NCBI RefSeq assembly: GCF_900290285.1
Contig: NZ_LT985758.1
Coordinates: forward strand, 1-64,000
Length of the DNA stretch: 64,000 bases
Reading direction: 5' to 3'
From: Candidatus Centipeda massiliensis
Lineage (GTDB): Bacteria; Bacillota; Negativicutes; Selenomonadales; Selenomonadaceae
Part shown: piece by piece, positions 34,636 to 43,525 of the stretch
How positions within the stretch are numbered: the stretch's first letter is position 1
Layout: each line of letters begins with the position of its first letter
Program-made: the position numbers and the translations under genes
The notes under the pieces: generated by a model
What the model was told of the DNA's origin: nothing
The model's input: the letters and a program-made list of their open reading frames with translations, nothing else
Databases searched by the model: none

Positions 34636-34788
34636 TTAGGTTTTACCGACCTTCGCTATTTGCTTGCGTTTTCTAAACCCTCGCTGATTCTTGGCATTCT
34701 GTGCTTTCTGGCATTTATCCTTGTCGCAGTATTCCTGCCGATTGTTCCTGCGAATGAAGAAGTCCCCGCAGTGGCGGCAGGTCATCAT
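34636..34788 (-). pseudogene. Zinc-ribbon protein C-terminal remnant
   Basis: Fifty codons on the minus strand read MMTCRHCGDFFIRRNNRQEY CDKDKCQKAQ, a CxxC...CxxxxC zinc ribbon followed by a basic tail. Just upstream (34790-34933) another minus-strand frame (AKGLHFGRIHTFQLVQSGKK INDLPKEKPFTDLMI) appears to be the preceding part of the same gene, separated by a frameshift. The family is unidentified. The 34545-34635 stretch holds nothing recognised. Confidence 0.4.
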
Positions 34789-35097
34789 AACGCCCGTCAA
34801 TCATCAAATCCGTGAATGGCTTCTCTTTTGGGAGGTCATTTATTTTTTTGCCAGATTGCACAAGCTGGAAAGTATGTATCCTTCCGAAATGTAATCCTTT
34901 TGCGTTACATCCGGGGGATGATGAGCGTCGCATACGAGGATGGCAGCCTAAGTGCCGTCCTTCAAATAATCAATCTCATAATCGGCAAAGCGGAAGCTGT
35001 GGTAGACAAGCTGTCCCAATCGTCAGCGGATGTCAGCCGGAAACGGCGGTTTCCCGCATCAAGTGAGGAGTCTTTCTGTTTCGAGAGGAGATGCGCC

Positions 35098-35283
35098 GTG
35101 AAGGACAGGAAACGACAACGGGAGAATCGGCGAAGAAAGCATCGAGAGGAGGGGCTTGAGAAGAAAAATATCTTCGAGGTCAAGGACATGACTGCCTACA
35201 ATGCCGTCCAACGCATACGTCTTGGACGAAGAGTATACGGACATCCCGGAGCTTACCTCAGAAATTGTCCGCGAGTTCATTGA
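35098..35283 (+). CDS. Small basic hypothetical protein
   Basis: GTG 35098 with AGGAG upstream opens 61 codons: a lysine/arginine-rich helix (KDRKRQRENRRRKHREEGLE) followed by FEVKDMTAYNAVQRIR. It may be a small mobile-element protein. Its last ~15 codons overlap the recombinase remnant in another frame and look random, so the end may be displaced. Confidence 0.35.
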   Translation: MKDRKRQRENRRRKHREEGLEKKNIFEVKDMTAYNAVQRIRLGRRVYGHPGAYLRNCPRVH

Positions 35284-35407
35284 GAAGGTGTACATCTTCC
35301 ATCCGGAAGTGGCGGACGGCAAACGCACCCAGAAAATCGTCATCGTGTGGAACTGCATCGGAGAGTTCAACACTCGGACTTTGGATGCGGAAAACGAACA
35401 GGCATAG
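35201..35407 (+). pseudogene. Large serine recombinase C-terminal remnant (DUF4368-like)
   Basis: The 68-codon frame contains EEYTDIPELTSEIVREFIEK VYIFHPEVADGKRTQKIVIVWNCIGEF (shown in two parts), matching the C-terminal DUF4368 segment that ends many large serine recombinases of Clostridia-type conjugative elements. The resolvase and recombinase domains are absent. It marks the distal edge of the island as the scar of an integrated element. Confidence 0.6.
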
Positions 35408-35476
35408 CCGGTTTTACGGACTGGCTGTGCCATATTTTTTGCGAAAGCGGTATCCATAAGGGAAGTTATCAAATGA

Positions 35477-35514
35477 AAAACTCTTTGAACCAAGAACGGC
35501 TCAAAGAGTTTTTT
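35477..35514. terminator. Bidirectional terminator
   Basis: AAAACTCTTTGA pairs perfectly with TCAAAGAGTTTT across 12 bases, with A-run and T-run on either side. It serves the trk operon arriving on the minus strand, 10 bases past its last stop codon, and the island on the plus strand. Confidence 0.8.
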
Positions 35515-35523
35515 CGTAGCCCA

Positions 35524-36972
35524 TTACCATCGCTTTGTCTTGCGCCAGAATGAGGGGCGCAGAAGGATGAGCAGTGTAAATATTTCAAGGCGGCCGAGGA
35601 GCATGGAGAGGCAGAGAACAGCCTTTACAAAGTCCGAGAGCGGCGCGTAGGTGGAGGTGGCGCTTACGATGCCGAAGGCAGGACCGATGTTGCCGATGGT
35701 TGTGACGGCGACGGCGATCGCATCGAATGGGAGCAGTCCGTCCATCGTGAGGAGGAATGCCGTTACAAAGATGATCGCAAGGTAGAGGAAGAAGAACGTC
35801 CCAACGCGCAGCAGCATCGCACTGTCCACATGGGCACCACCCAGCGAGATGTCGACGACACGGTGTGGATTCAGCTTTTGGAGAATGACGGCGCGCGCAT
35901 TGCGCACGAGAAGGATGAGGCGTGCGACTTTGATGCCGCTTGCGGTTGATCCTGCACAGCCGCCGATCATCATGAGGATGAGCAGCAGTAACTTTGAAAA
36001 CGTCGGCCATGTTTCAAAATCCGCCGAAACAAAGCCCGTCGTTGACAGCGATGTCACCTGAAACACGGCGAAGCGCACGGCTGACGCGAAATCCAAGCCC
36101 ATTTCGACGATGAGGTTCAGGAAGATGAGCAGTATGGAAACGAGGATTATGCAGAGATAGGTGCGAAATTCTGTGTTGCGAAGAATGACGGATGGTCCCT
36201 TGACCCACGCGCGGTAGTAGAGGGAGAAGCTGCCGCCCGCAAGGAACATGAAGAGCGCAGTCCACAGCTCGAACGGGAGATGGTGGAAGTGCATTGTGCT
36301 ATCGTCGTATGTCGAGAAGCCGCACGTCCCGATGGTGGACATTGCATGTGTAACAGCAATGCTGAAATCTACCCCACAGAGCATGAATATGCCCGTTGTA
36401 AACGCCGTAAATATCAGGTAGATCTTGAAGAGCGCTATGGTCATGTCGCGCAGCCGCGGCATGACGCGATCCATCGTTGGTCCCCCGCCCTCGGCGTTAT
36501 ACATATAGATGGTACTCGCGCCGGACTGGGGGAGGAGTGCGATGAAGATGACAATGATGCCAAGTCCCCCGATCCAAGCCGTCATCATGCGCCAAAAGAG
36601 AATGCTGTAGGGGAGCGTGCCAAGCGACGAGAAGACCGTCGCGCCCGTGCCCGTGAATCCAGAGATGCTTTCAAAGAGTGCATCGAGAAAGCCAAGGTAG
36701 TTGCCGAGGAGGTAGGGGAGCATGCCGAGAAACGTCCCCGTAAACCAGCCAAACGCCGTGATGGCAATGCCCTCACGCGCCGTCAGCGCCTCGGCGGGCT
36801 TCCCGTAGCGGCGGAAGCCGACGCCGAGGAATGCACTGACGAGAACGGACAACATAAATGCCTGGCGACTCGGTTCATTGGCGGCGATTGCGAGTACGAG
36901 TGGGATCACGAGGGATGCCGCCATTGCGAACGAGAGGCGTGAGAGAATGTAGTTGACGGTGTAAATATTCAT
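35524..36972 (-). CDS. trkH: TrkH/KtrB-type potassium uptake protein (first paralogue)
   Basis: The 482-residue membrane protein forms the ion-conducting part of a Trk/Ktr K+ uptake system. It has the four pore-loop repeats with their filter glycines: GFTGTGATV, TIGTCGFS, SLSTTGFVSAD and TTIGNIGPAFG, and about ten hydrophobic helices. The intramembrane loop after the third repeat is GGCAGSTASGIK, the family gate motif. It is the last gene of the trkA-trkH-trkH operon and ends at a terminator. Confidence 0.92.
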   Translation of the reverse strand: MNIYTVNYILSRLSFAMAASLVIPLVLAIAANEPSRQAFMLSVLVSAFLGVGFRRYGKPAEALTAREGIAITAFGWFTGTFLGMLPYLLGNYLGFLDALFESISGFTGTGATVFSSLGTLPYSILFWRMMTAWIGGLGIIVIFIALLPQSGASTIYMYNAEGGGPTMDRVMPRLRDMTIALFKIYLIFTAFTTGIFMLCGVDFSIAVTHAMSTIGTCGFSTYDDSTMHFHHLPFELWTALFMFLAGGSFSLYYRAWVKGPSVILRNTEFRTYLCIILVSILLIFLNLIVEMGLDFASAVRFAVFQVTSLSTTGFVSADFETWPTFSKLLLLILMMIGGCAGSTASGIKVARLILLVRNARAVILQKLNPHRVVDISLGGAHVDSAMLLRVGTFFFLYLAIIFVTAFLLTMDGLLPFDAIAVAVTTIGNIGPAFGIVSATSTYAPLSDFVKAVLCLSMLLGRLEIFTLLILLRPSFWRKTKRW

Positions 36973-36978
36973 AGCATA

Positions 36979-38418
36979 CTACCATTTATGCCCCGTATCC
37001 TCAAAGAGGATGCCGACAAAGAGAAAGGCGGCGAAGATTTCAATGCGCCCAAGGATCATGAGGAGGGCGCATACGATCTTTGTCCATACGGGCAGTCCGG
37101 CGACCGTATTCAGATCCGTGAGCGAGGCGACGCCGCCCGTCGTCGTGAGGCAGGAGACGGTCAGTGTGATCGTCTCGATGGGCGTGAGTCCCGCGAGTGC
37201 GACGAGAAGGCTGCTGATCGAAAAGACGGCGGCGAAGAAGAATGCAAGCACGAGAATCCGTCCCGCAGAATGCAGAGGGACGATTCCACCGCCCTGCCGT
37301 ACGGAAAGTACCATGCGTGGATGCAGCGTACGGAGCAGCTCTGTCCATGCGAGAGAGATGAGTACGAGCACGCGCGAGATACGAAAACCACCCGCCGCCG
37401 AACCCATGCAGCCGCCAATCATGGAAAGCAGGATGAGCAGAAGCGTGGAGCCGTTATGAAAGGGAACCTCCTCCTGCAGCAGCAATCCGTTGGTCGAAAG
37501 AAAAGAGATTGCATAAAAATAGCTGTAGGAGAATGCTTCTGTGATTGGCTGCGTGCCGTGGAGCAGCGGCGGGATCACAAGGAGTGTTCCCGCAGTGCCA
37601 AAGAGGATAAAGAATGCGCGCAGTTCCGTATGCTGTGTGAGCAGTGTTCCAGATCGGCGCCGCAGCATTTGCCAAACGGTGAGAAGGGGCAGCGCCGAGA
37701 GCAGACTAACAAGTCCGGCACTGAGCATAAGAGGCGGTGAAGGGGGCAGCCCTCCCGTCATCGGCCCTGCGCCTGAGGAGATCGTAAAGAGGGCGAGAAT
37801 GAGTGCGGGAAAGATTTCATCACCCACCGCGAGATAGATGATAACGGCGACTCCTGTGATGGCAATGTAGAGTAGAGTCATCTCGCGCATGGGATGCGTC
37901 ATGCGATTCCAGAGCGGACTGAAAAGGCGCTCCTGCCGCACGTTGAAATCCACACCGAAGCAGCCGCCGACGACGGGCAGCACCGACACGAGAATGACGA
38001 TGAAGAGCAGTCCGCCGAACCAACTCATGATCCCACGCCAGAGGATGAGGGTGGGGGGGAGCGTATTCCCGAGTGTTGTCATTCCCGTTGTCGTGAGTGC
38101 GGAGATGCACTCGAAGAACGTATCTGCAGGCGAGAGATGCAGCCCCGCCAGATGAAACGGCAGCATACTGAGTACGGCGAGTAGGAACCAGACAGAGAGG
38201 AGGAAAAGTGTGCCCTCCTCGATGGACAGCTGGCGCATGTGACTGCGTCCCATATTGCCGAATACCATGCCGAGAATGGCGGTCAAAACGCCAAGCGCGA
38301 GAAAAGAACCTGCGAGCGGATCGCCGTGTAAAAAACCGTAGCCAAATGGGATGAGGTAGAGCGGCGCAAAGACATAAGCGGTACGCCCCATCAGTACCCA
38401 GAATAAATCAAAGCGCAT
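36979..38418 (-). CDS. TrkH-like potassium transporter, divergent second paralogue
   Basis: The 479-residue protein has the same overall TrkH topology and gate motif (GGCMGSAAGGFRISR) but altered pore loops: ALTTTGMTT, FTISSGAGPMTG, FLSTNGLLL and CLTTTGGVASL. The second and third loops depart from the usual TxGxxG pattern, so conductance or selectivity may differ, or it may pair with the neighbour as a heterodimer. It is located between trkA (1-base overlap) and trkH (6 bases). Confidence 0.85.
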   Translation of the reverse strand: MRFDLFWVLMGRTAYVFAPLYLIPFGYGFLHGDPLAGSFLALGVLTAILGMVFGNMGRSHMRQLSIEEGTLFLLSVWFLLAVLSMLPFHLAGLHLSPADTFFECISALTTTGMTTLGNTLPPTLILWRGIMSWFGGLLFIVILVSVLPVVGGCFGVDFNVRQERLFSPLWNRMTHPMREMTLLYIAITGVAVIIYLAVGDEIFPALILALFTISSGAGPMTGGLPPSPPLMLSAGLVSLLSALPLLTVWQMLRRRSGTLLTQHTELRAFFILFGTAGTLLVIPPLLHGTQPITEAFSYSYFYAISFLSTNGLLLQEEVPFHNGSTLLLILLSMIGGCMGSAAGGFRISRVLVLISLAWTELLRTLHPRMVLSVRQGGGIVPLHSAGRILVLAFFFAAVFSISSLLVALAGLTPIETITLTVSCLTTTGGVASLTDLNTVAGLPVWTKIVCALLMILGRIEIFAAFLFVGILFEDTGHKW

Positions 38419-39767
38419 CAGTCGTCTCCAAAATAGGCAAGTGCCTTTTTTGCGAAGCTTTTGAGGACGAAGAGGATCACGCGGTCGCCCGGCTGCAGCT
38501 CCGTCATGCCGTTCGGAATTGCCGCCTCCTCATTGCGTACATAAGCGCATACGAGGCATTCGCGCGGGAGATTTGCGTTCATCAACTTCTTTCCGACGAT
38601 GGGAGCACCGGGACTGACGATCACCTCCAGTGCCTCCGCGCGTGCGCCCTCAAGAAGGGTCACACGCGTCACATCGCCGCCGCGCGCGTAGGCAAGCACC
38701 TCGCTTGCGGAGAGAAGTCGTGCGGAGAGGGCGATATTGACGCCGACCTTCTCCATGAGGTCGATGTATTCATTGCGGTCGACGCGCACGACCGTCTTGA
38801 TCTTGTTATCCGAGAGATGGCGTGCAAGGAGAGCCAGCATCAGGTTCAGCTTATCGTCCTCTGTCAGGCAGACAATGACATCCGCCTCAGCGACGCCCTC
38901 CTCTGTGAGAAGGTCGATATCTGTACCGTCACCGCAGATTGCAAGACCCGTGGTCAGCTTCTCCGCGAGCAGTTCGCAGCGTTCACGATTTCGGTCGATC
39001 ACCTTCACCTGCACGTCCTGTCGTTCCAGCAGAAGTGCGAGCGCGCGCCCTGTCCGCCCAGCCCCGATGATGGCGGCGCGTTTTAGCTTATGCGTGTCGC
39101 TCGGTACGAGGCTTTGGCTGAACTCCTCAATGCGTTCGGGCAGCCCGATGAAGTAGGCATTATCCCCCGGGAGGAACATATCGTCGCCATGTGGAATAAT
39201 CATGCGATGATCGCGGAAGATCAGCCCTGCGAGCACGCCGTGTGGCAGTGTCAGTGATTTGAGTTCCTTACGGGCGATGGCGGAGCGGCGGCGGATGCGC
39301 GTCTCGAAAAGGCGCACCTTGCCCTGTGCAAAGTCCTCTACGTTGAGTGCGGCGGGGGTCATGAGGATGCGGGAGATTTCATTTGCCGTGATGAGCTCTG
39401 GATTGAGCACGAGATCAATGTCAAAATTCTCTTTGAGATACTGTCCTGCCTGTACCGTAACACTCATGTCGCGGATGCGCGCGATTGTGTGCGTGATGCC
39501 GTGTTTTTTCGCAAGCACGCAGGCGACGATGTTCACCTCGTCGCTCTCCGTCACGGCGATGAGGATGTCCGCGCTCTTGATGTCGGGATCATTCATCGTG
39601 AGCGGACTGGCGATATTTGCCTCGATTGTCAGCACATCGAGCGTCGTCTTCGCCGCCTCAAGCTGACTCTCCTCGCCGTCCACGACGACGACATCCATGC
39701 CCTCCTCCGAGAGCAGCGCCGCAATGCTGTAGCCCAACCGTCCCGCACCCGCAATTACAATCCGCAC
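38418..39767 (-). CDS. trkA: Trk system potassium uptake regulatory subunit TrkA
   Basis: TrkA is the cytosolic nucleotide-binding ring that gates TrkH. The start is GTG 39767 with GGAGGG 7 bases upstream, giving 449 residues. It holds two RCK_N/RCK_C units: RIVIAGAGRLGYSIAALLSE and AAIIGAGRTGRALALLLE are the two dinucleotide loops, each followed by a TrkA_C domain (TLPHGVLAGLIFRDHRM and APIVGKKLMNANL). The doubled arrangement is normal for TrkA. The gene leads an operon with both TrkH paralogues. Confidence 0.93.
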   Translation of the reverse strand: MRIVIAGAGRLGYSIAALLSEEGMDVVVVDGEESQLEAAKTTLDVLTIEANIASPLTMNDPDIKSADILIAVTESDEVNIVACVLAKKHGITHTIARIRDMSVTVQAGQYLKENFDIDLVLNPELITANEISRILMTPAALNVEDFAQGKVRLFETRIRRRSAIARKELKSLTLPHGVLAGLIFRDHRMIIPHGDDMFLPGDNAYFIGLPERIEEFSQSLVPSDTHKLKRAAIIGAGRTGRALALLLERQDVQVKVIDRNRERCELLAEKLTTGLAICGDGTDIDLLTEEGVAEADVIVCLTEDDKLNLMLALLARHLSDNKIKTVVRVDRNEYIDLMEKVGVNIALSARLLSASEVLAYARGGDVTRVTLLEGARAEALEVIVSPGAPIVGKKLMNANLPRECLVCAYVRNEEAAIPNGMTELQPGDRVILFVLKSFAKKALAYFGDD

Positions 39768-39863
39768 GATGAGTCCCTCCTGCGTTTCTCGAATAGAATA
39801 TAAAAAGTATACCATAAAATATGAGATTGGGATAGAAACGGATGATATGCGGCAAGGGTATTT

Positions 39864-39892
39864 TTGTCGAAATGAGAAATTTGTGTTAGACT
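39864..39892 (+). promoter_or_regulatory. Promoter for the ABC transporter genes
   Basis: TTGTCG, a 17-base spacer and TAGACT, ending 34 bases before TTG 39926 in the divergent region shared with trkA. Confidence 0.45.
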
Positions 39893-39925
39893 ATGTCATA
39901 GCAGTTTTTGGAGAGAGGTGATTGT

Positions 39926-40675
39926 TTGCTGTGCTTTTCGGGGGTGTCCGTGGACTATGGAACGGGGGAGGATGCCGTACACGCGCTTGCCAATACGTCG
40001 CTCTGTGTGGAGCGCGGAACGGTACTTGCGCTCATCGGTGCGTCGGGCTGTGGCAAGTCGACGCTGCTGCGCGTTGCGGCAGGACTTCTGCGCCCCACTG
40101 CGGGCACGGTGACGGAGGGCGGTGCGCCCCTCGACCCGCGTCGGCTGCGCATCGGCTTCCTGCCGCAGAACTATGGATTGCTTGCGTGGAAAACCGTGCG
40201 TGAGAACATCCTGCTCGGCGTGCGGATCAAGGGAGAATGGAACGCACAGCGGATGCAAACATTCGATGAGATTGTCTCGGATCTCGGGCTGACCGAACTG
40301 CTCACGCGCTATCCGCGTGAACTCTCGGGAGGCCAGCAGCAGCGTGTGGGACTCGCGCGTGTCTTTTTGCTCGCGCCCGATCTCCTCTTGATGGATGAGC
40401 CGTTCTCCGCGCTCGATGCGATCACGCGCGAGTCGATGCAGGAGGTCTTTCTCTCGCTTTGGCAAAAGTATGCCGTTACGACCTTGCTCGTGACGCACTA
40501 TGTGGAGGAGGCACTGACGCTTGCAGGTAGGATTGCCGTTATGCGTGGGACACCGGGGCGCGTGACCGAACTCATTGACAATCCCTTTGGAGGCGATCTT
40601 TCGCACCGTTCCTCACCGAAGTTCTTTGCGATGGGACAGCGCTTGCGTGCAAAAATTGCAGGGGGAGGTGTCTGA
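39926..40675 (+). CDS. ABC transporter ATP-binding protein (nitrate/sulfonate/taurine type)
   Basis: The ~250-residue ATPase has the Walker A GASGCGKSTLL, Q-loop LPQNYGLLAW, signature LSGGQQQRVGLARV, Walker B LLLMDEPFSALD and switch VTHYVEEAL. Subfamily resemblance is to SsuB/TauB/NrtD. TTG 39926 is preferred (GAGAGGTG six bases upstream) over TTG 39908. The partner permease follows with a 1-base overlap. Without a binding protein nearby, the substrate cannot be named. Confidence 0.85.
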   Translation: MLCFSGVSVDYGTGEDAVHALANTSLCVERGTVLALIGASGCGKSTLLRVAAGLLRPTAGTVTEGGAPLDPRRLRIGFLPQNYGLLAWKTVRENILLGVRIKGEWNAQRMQTFDEIVSDLGLTELLTRYPRELSGGQQQRVGLARVFLLAPDLLLMDEPFSALDAITRESMQEVFLSLWQKYAVTTLLVTHYVEEALTLAGRIAVMRGTPGRVTELIDNPFGGDLSHRSSPKFFAMGQRLRAKIAGGGV

Positions 40676-41421
40676 TGGGCAAGATTTCACTGCGGATGTT
40701 TGCGCTCGGTATCCTGCTCTGCCTTGCCCTTTGGTGGAGCATGGCACAGCTTCTTCAAATGCCCGTGATCCCGTCGCCCGTGCAGGTGCTCCTGCGCCTC
40801 GCGGCGAAATTCCCCGATACGATTGCCATTCATGCGGGATACAGTCTCATGCGCATCATGCTTGGGCTGCTTGCTGCCGTTGCTGTGGGGTATCCTCTCG
40901 GTGTTGTGATGGGCTATTTCCCGCGCGCGAACCGCCTCCTTGCACCCATCCTCTATCTGACCTATCCTGTGCCGAAGATCGCGCTCCTGCCTGTCGCCAT
41001 GCTGCTTTTCGGCGTAGGGGAGGCGAGCAAGCTGCTGCTCGTATTCCTCATCATTGTCTTTCAGGTTGTCGTCGCCGTGCGCGATGCCGTCGCCGCAATC
41101 CCGCCCGAGACGTATGCGCCGCTGCGCGTCCTCGGCGCGTCATTCCCTCAGATCGTACGACATATCATCGTGCCCGCCTCCCTGCCGAAGTTTATCACGG
41201 CGGTGCGCGTGGCGATGGCGACGGCGATCTCCGTGCTGTTCTTCACAGAGACGTTTGGCACGCAGTATGGCATTGGCTACTATATCATGGATGCGTGGCT
41301 GCGCGTAAACTACCTCGATATGTACGCCGGCATCGTCGTCCTCAGCACGATGGGGCTGCTTCTCTTCATCCTGCTCGACTGGGCAGAGCGGAGGATGTGC
41401 GCATGGAACCATACCGTATGA
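40675..41421 (+). CDS. ABC transporter permease (SsuC/TauC-like)
   Basis: The 248-residue membrane protein has about six hydrophobic helices and the coupling EAA-type loop YAPLRVLGASFPQIVRHIIV PASLP. Other family marks are MPVIPSPVQVLLRL and YPVPKIALLPVAMLLFGVGE. It pairs with the preceding ATPase. The expected substrate-binding protein is absent here and must be elsewhere or lost. Confidence 0.85.
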   Translation: MGKISLRMFALGILLCLALWWSMAQLLQMPVIPSPVQVLLRLAAKFPDTIAIHAGYSLMRIMLGLLAAVAVGYPLGVVMGYFPRANRLLAPILYLTYPVPKIALLPVAMLLFGVGEASKLLLVFLIIVFQVVVAVRDAVAAIPPETYAPLRVLGASFPQIVRHIIVPASLPKFITAVRVAMATAISVLFFTETFGTQYGIGYYIMDAWLRVNYLDMYAGIVVLSTMGLLLFILLDWAERRMCAWNHTV

Positions 41422-41549
41422 AAAGCAGGGCGGTGTTCTGCGTGAATACTTCTTATCAGTAGCTTTACAATCCATACTGAAAAATGGTAAGATGGGCGCG
41501 TGAGTTTATGCCGCATGGGCATTCTTTTGGAAAAGGGTGGTACGCAAAG

Positions 41550-43439
41550 ATGAATGAACTTCTCTATAAAATTCCTGCCAATACGCCGCGCGAAGAGATC
41601 ATTCGTCAGCTTCAGGCGCATCCGGAGGTGCGCTTCGTCTCGCTTGTCGGCATCGACATGGCGGGCAATGATACGGACGAGAAGATTCCCGTGCGGATCT
41701 TCATGGAGGACATTGAGAAATTCTACAACGGAACCGCCGTGCAGACGGATGGATCCTCTGTGGTTCTTCCGAAGATTGCAACGATCAACAATGCGAAGGT
41801 GGATCTTCCGATTGATCCTGCGGTCAACTGGTTCGTGGACTACGATCCCGAGGGCACGGATGAGGAGACGGGGCTTCCGATTGGGACACTGCGTATTCCG
41901 TCCTTTATCATTCACGAGGAGAAGCGTGTCGACTCGCGTGCGGTACTTGTGGATACGCTCGCATACGTGAAGAAGGAGCTGCTGGACTTTTTCCATGCCA
42001 ATCCAAAGATCTCGGGCAGTCCGAGCCTGAACGGTGCAGATATTGTGGACATTGCGTTCACGTCGGCAACAGAGCTTGAGTTCTGGGTCAAGACTCCGCT
42101 CGACGACAACGCATCCATCGAGGAGATGTCCGCCTCGCAGGTGATGAACGAGCAGTATTGGGAGCGTACGCACGGAGCGGTACGCACGGCGCTTGAGGAC
42201 TGCATTATCCAGCTTGACAAATACGGTTTCCACATGGAGATGGGGCACAAGGAGGTCGGAGGGCTCAAGGCGCAGATCAATGAGAACGGGCGCATGACGC
42301 ACGTCTGCGAGCAGATCGAGATCGACTGGCAGTACGATAGTGCCGTGCAGGCGGCGGACAACGAGCTTTTCGTTCGCACGTTCGTCCGCGAGATCTTCCG
42401 CCTCTACGGGCTTGAGGTCAACTTCAAGGCGAAGCCGCTGATCGGGCTTGCGGGCAATGGTGAGCACACGCATCTCAGTCTCGCGGCAATCACAAAGGAT
42501 GGCAAGCGTCACAGCCTCTTCGCTGCGGACGATCAGAACGCGCACTATATGAATGCGGTCGGCTACGGCGCACTCATGGGGCTGCTCAAAAACTATGAGG
42601 TGATCAACCCGTTCGTCTCCGCGACGAACGACGCGTTCAACCGTCTGAAGCCCGGCTTTGAGGCTCCTGTCTGCGTCGTCACGTCGTTTGGCGCATCGCC
42701 TGCGATCCCGTCGCGCAACCGCACGGTGCTTGTAAGTCTGATACGCGACCTCAAGAATCCGCTTGCGACGCGCTTTGAGCTGCGTGCGACAAATCCGTAC
42801 TCAAACACCTACCTTGTCATCGCTGCTTCCTATCTTGCAATTCTGGACGGCATTCGGTATTCGGCGGGGCGTACGGCGGAACAGCTGCTTGCGGAACTCT
42901 CGAAACAGCCGGGAGAGTCGGCAGGCTATCTTGAGAAAGACCGTGCCTATCGGAGCGAGGAGGACGTATTCGAGCACTATACGGCGGACGAGCGTGACGC
43001 ACGCTTCGGCAAGCCGCCCGCGACGGTTTGGGAGAATATGCTCGGCTTTGATCTCTACTCCGAAAAGGTGGCGGTGCTCACACAGGCGAATACACTCCGT
43101 CCGCAGATCATCGACTCGTTCCGTACGGGAGCACTCCTGCGCTGGAAGATCGAGCTCATCAGCCGCATTATTCCCGAGAACCGCAACATCGTCCGCCGCA
43201 TGAAGGAGATCAAGAGTGATTTCGTGACGGATCAGGATGCCTATATGTGGAACAAGATCCACGATCTGCGCATCTACCTCGCAAAGGACACGATTGACGA
43301 CAAGGCTCTCTTTACACTGCTCATCAAGGCGCTCAATGAGGGGGACTATCCGACTGCATCCGCGCTGCAGCTTGAGATGTATGCGAAGATGGAGGAGCTC
43401 AAGGAGCTCTACGACGCATATAAAAAGAATATGATCTGA
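41550..43439 (+). CDS. glnA: Glutamine synthetase, long (~630-residue) form
   Basis: The enzyme makes glutamine from glutamate, ammonia and ATP. ATG 41550 gives 629 residues. The catalytic region is recognisable: FTSATELEFWVKTP (metal-binding Glu), HMEMGHKEVGGLKAQI, LAGNGEHTHLSLAA (metal His), and RATNPYSNTYLVIAASYLAI. Typical type I enzymes are about 440 residues and type III about 700; here a ~180-residue C-terminal helical extension follows the core, and I do not see the type I adenylylation motif NLY[DE]LP. It is monocistronic with its own terminator. Confidence 0.8.
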   Translation: MNELLYKIPANTPREEIIRQLQAHPEVRFVSLVGIDMAGNDTDEKIPVRIFMEDIEKFYNGTAVQTDGSSVVLPKIATINNAKVDLPIDPAVNWFVDYDPEGTDEETGLPIGTLRIPSFIIHEEKRVDSRAVLVDTLAYVKKELLDFFHANPKISGSPSLNGADIVDIAFTSATELEFWVKTPLDDNASIEEMSASQVMNEQYWERTHGAVRTALEDCIIQLDKYGFHMEMGHKEVGGLKAQINENGRMTHVCEQIEIDWQYDSAVQAADNELFVRTFVREIFRLYGLEVNFKAKPLIGLAGNGEHTHLSLAAITKDGKRHSLFAADDQNAHYMNAVGYGALMGLLKNYEVINPFVSATNDAFNRLKPGFEAPVCVVTSFGASPAIPSRNRTVLVSLIRDLKNPLATRFELRATNPYSNTYLVIAASYLAILDGIRYSAGRTAEQLLAELSKQPGESAGYLEKDRAYRSEEDVFEHYTADERDARFGKPPATVWENMLGFDLYSEKVAVLTQANTLRPQIIDSFRTGALLRWKIELISRIIPENRNIVRRMKEIKSDFVTDQDAYMWNKIHDLRIYLAKDTIDDKALFTLLIKALNEGDYPTASALQLEMYAKMEELKELYDAYKKNMI

Positions 43440-43445
43440 ATGTAT

Positions 43446-43480
43446 GAGGCTCTGTTCCACGAAGGCAGAGCCTCTTTTAA
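43446..43480 (+). terminator. Terminator after glnA
   Basis: GAGGCTCTG pairs perfectly with CAGAGCCTC across 11 bases and is followed by TTTTAAAAA. Confidence 0.8.
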
Positions 43481-43489
43481 AAAATAAAA

Positions 43490-43525
43490 GTCAAAAAATC
43501 AAAGAAAAACATTTGACTTTTTGAC
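43490..43525. promoter_or_regulatory. Inverted repeat operator overlapping the clpB promoter
   Basis: GTCAAAAAATCAAA (43490-43503) is an inverted copy of TTTGACTTTTTGAC (43512-43525) with 13 of 14 positions matching. The right arm contains the -35 box. The GTCAAA units recall the CtsR operator, but their 2-3 base spacing does not fit the CtsR consensus, so the binding protein is unknown. Confidence 0.55.

Noticed and set aside
36280-38184. Plus-strand open frames of 220 and 250 codons over the trkH genes
   Set aside because: They are charged, low-complexity antisense translations of clear membrane protein genes.
41422-41549. T-box leader before glnA, suggested by GGGTGGTACGC
   Set aside because: The match to the T-box antiterminator core is partial, no specifier stem or terminator is present, and glnA is not a usual T-box target at this spacing.
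43490-43525. Canonical CtsR heptad operator at clpB
   Set aside because: Spacing of the GTCAAA units (2-3 bases) does not match the consensus, so only an unassigned operator is reported.
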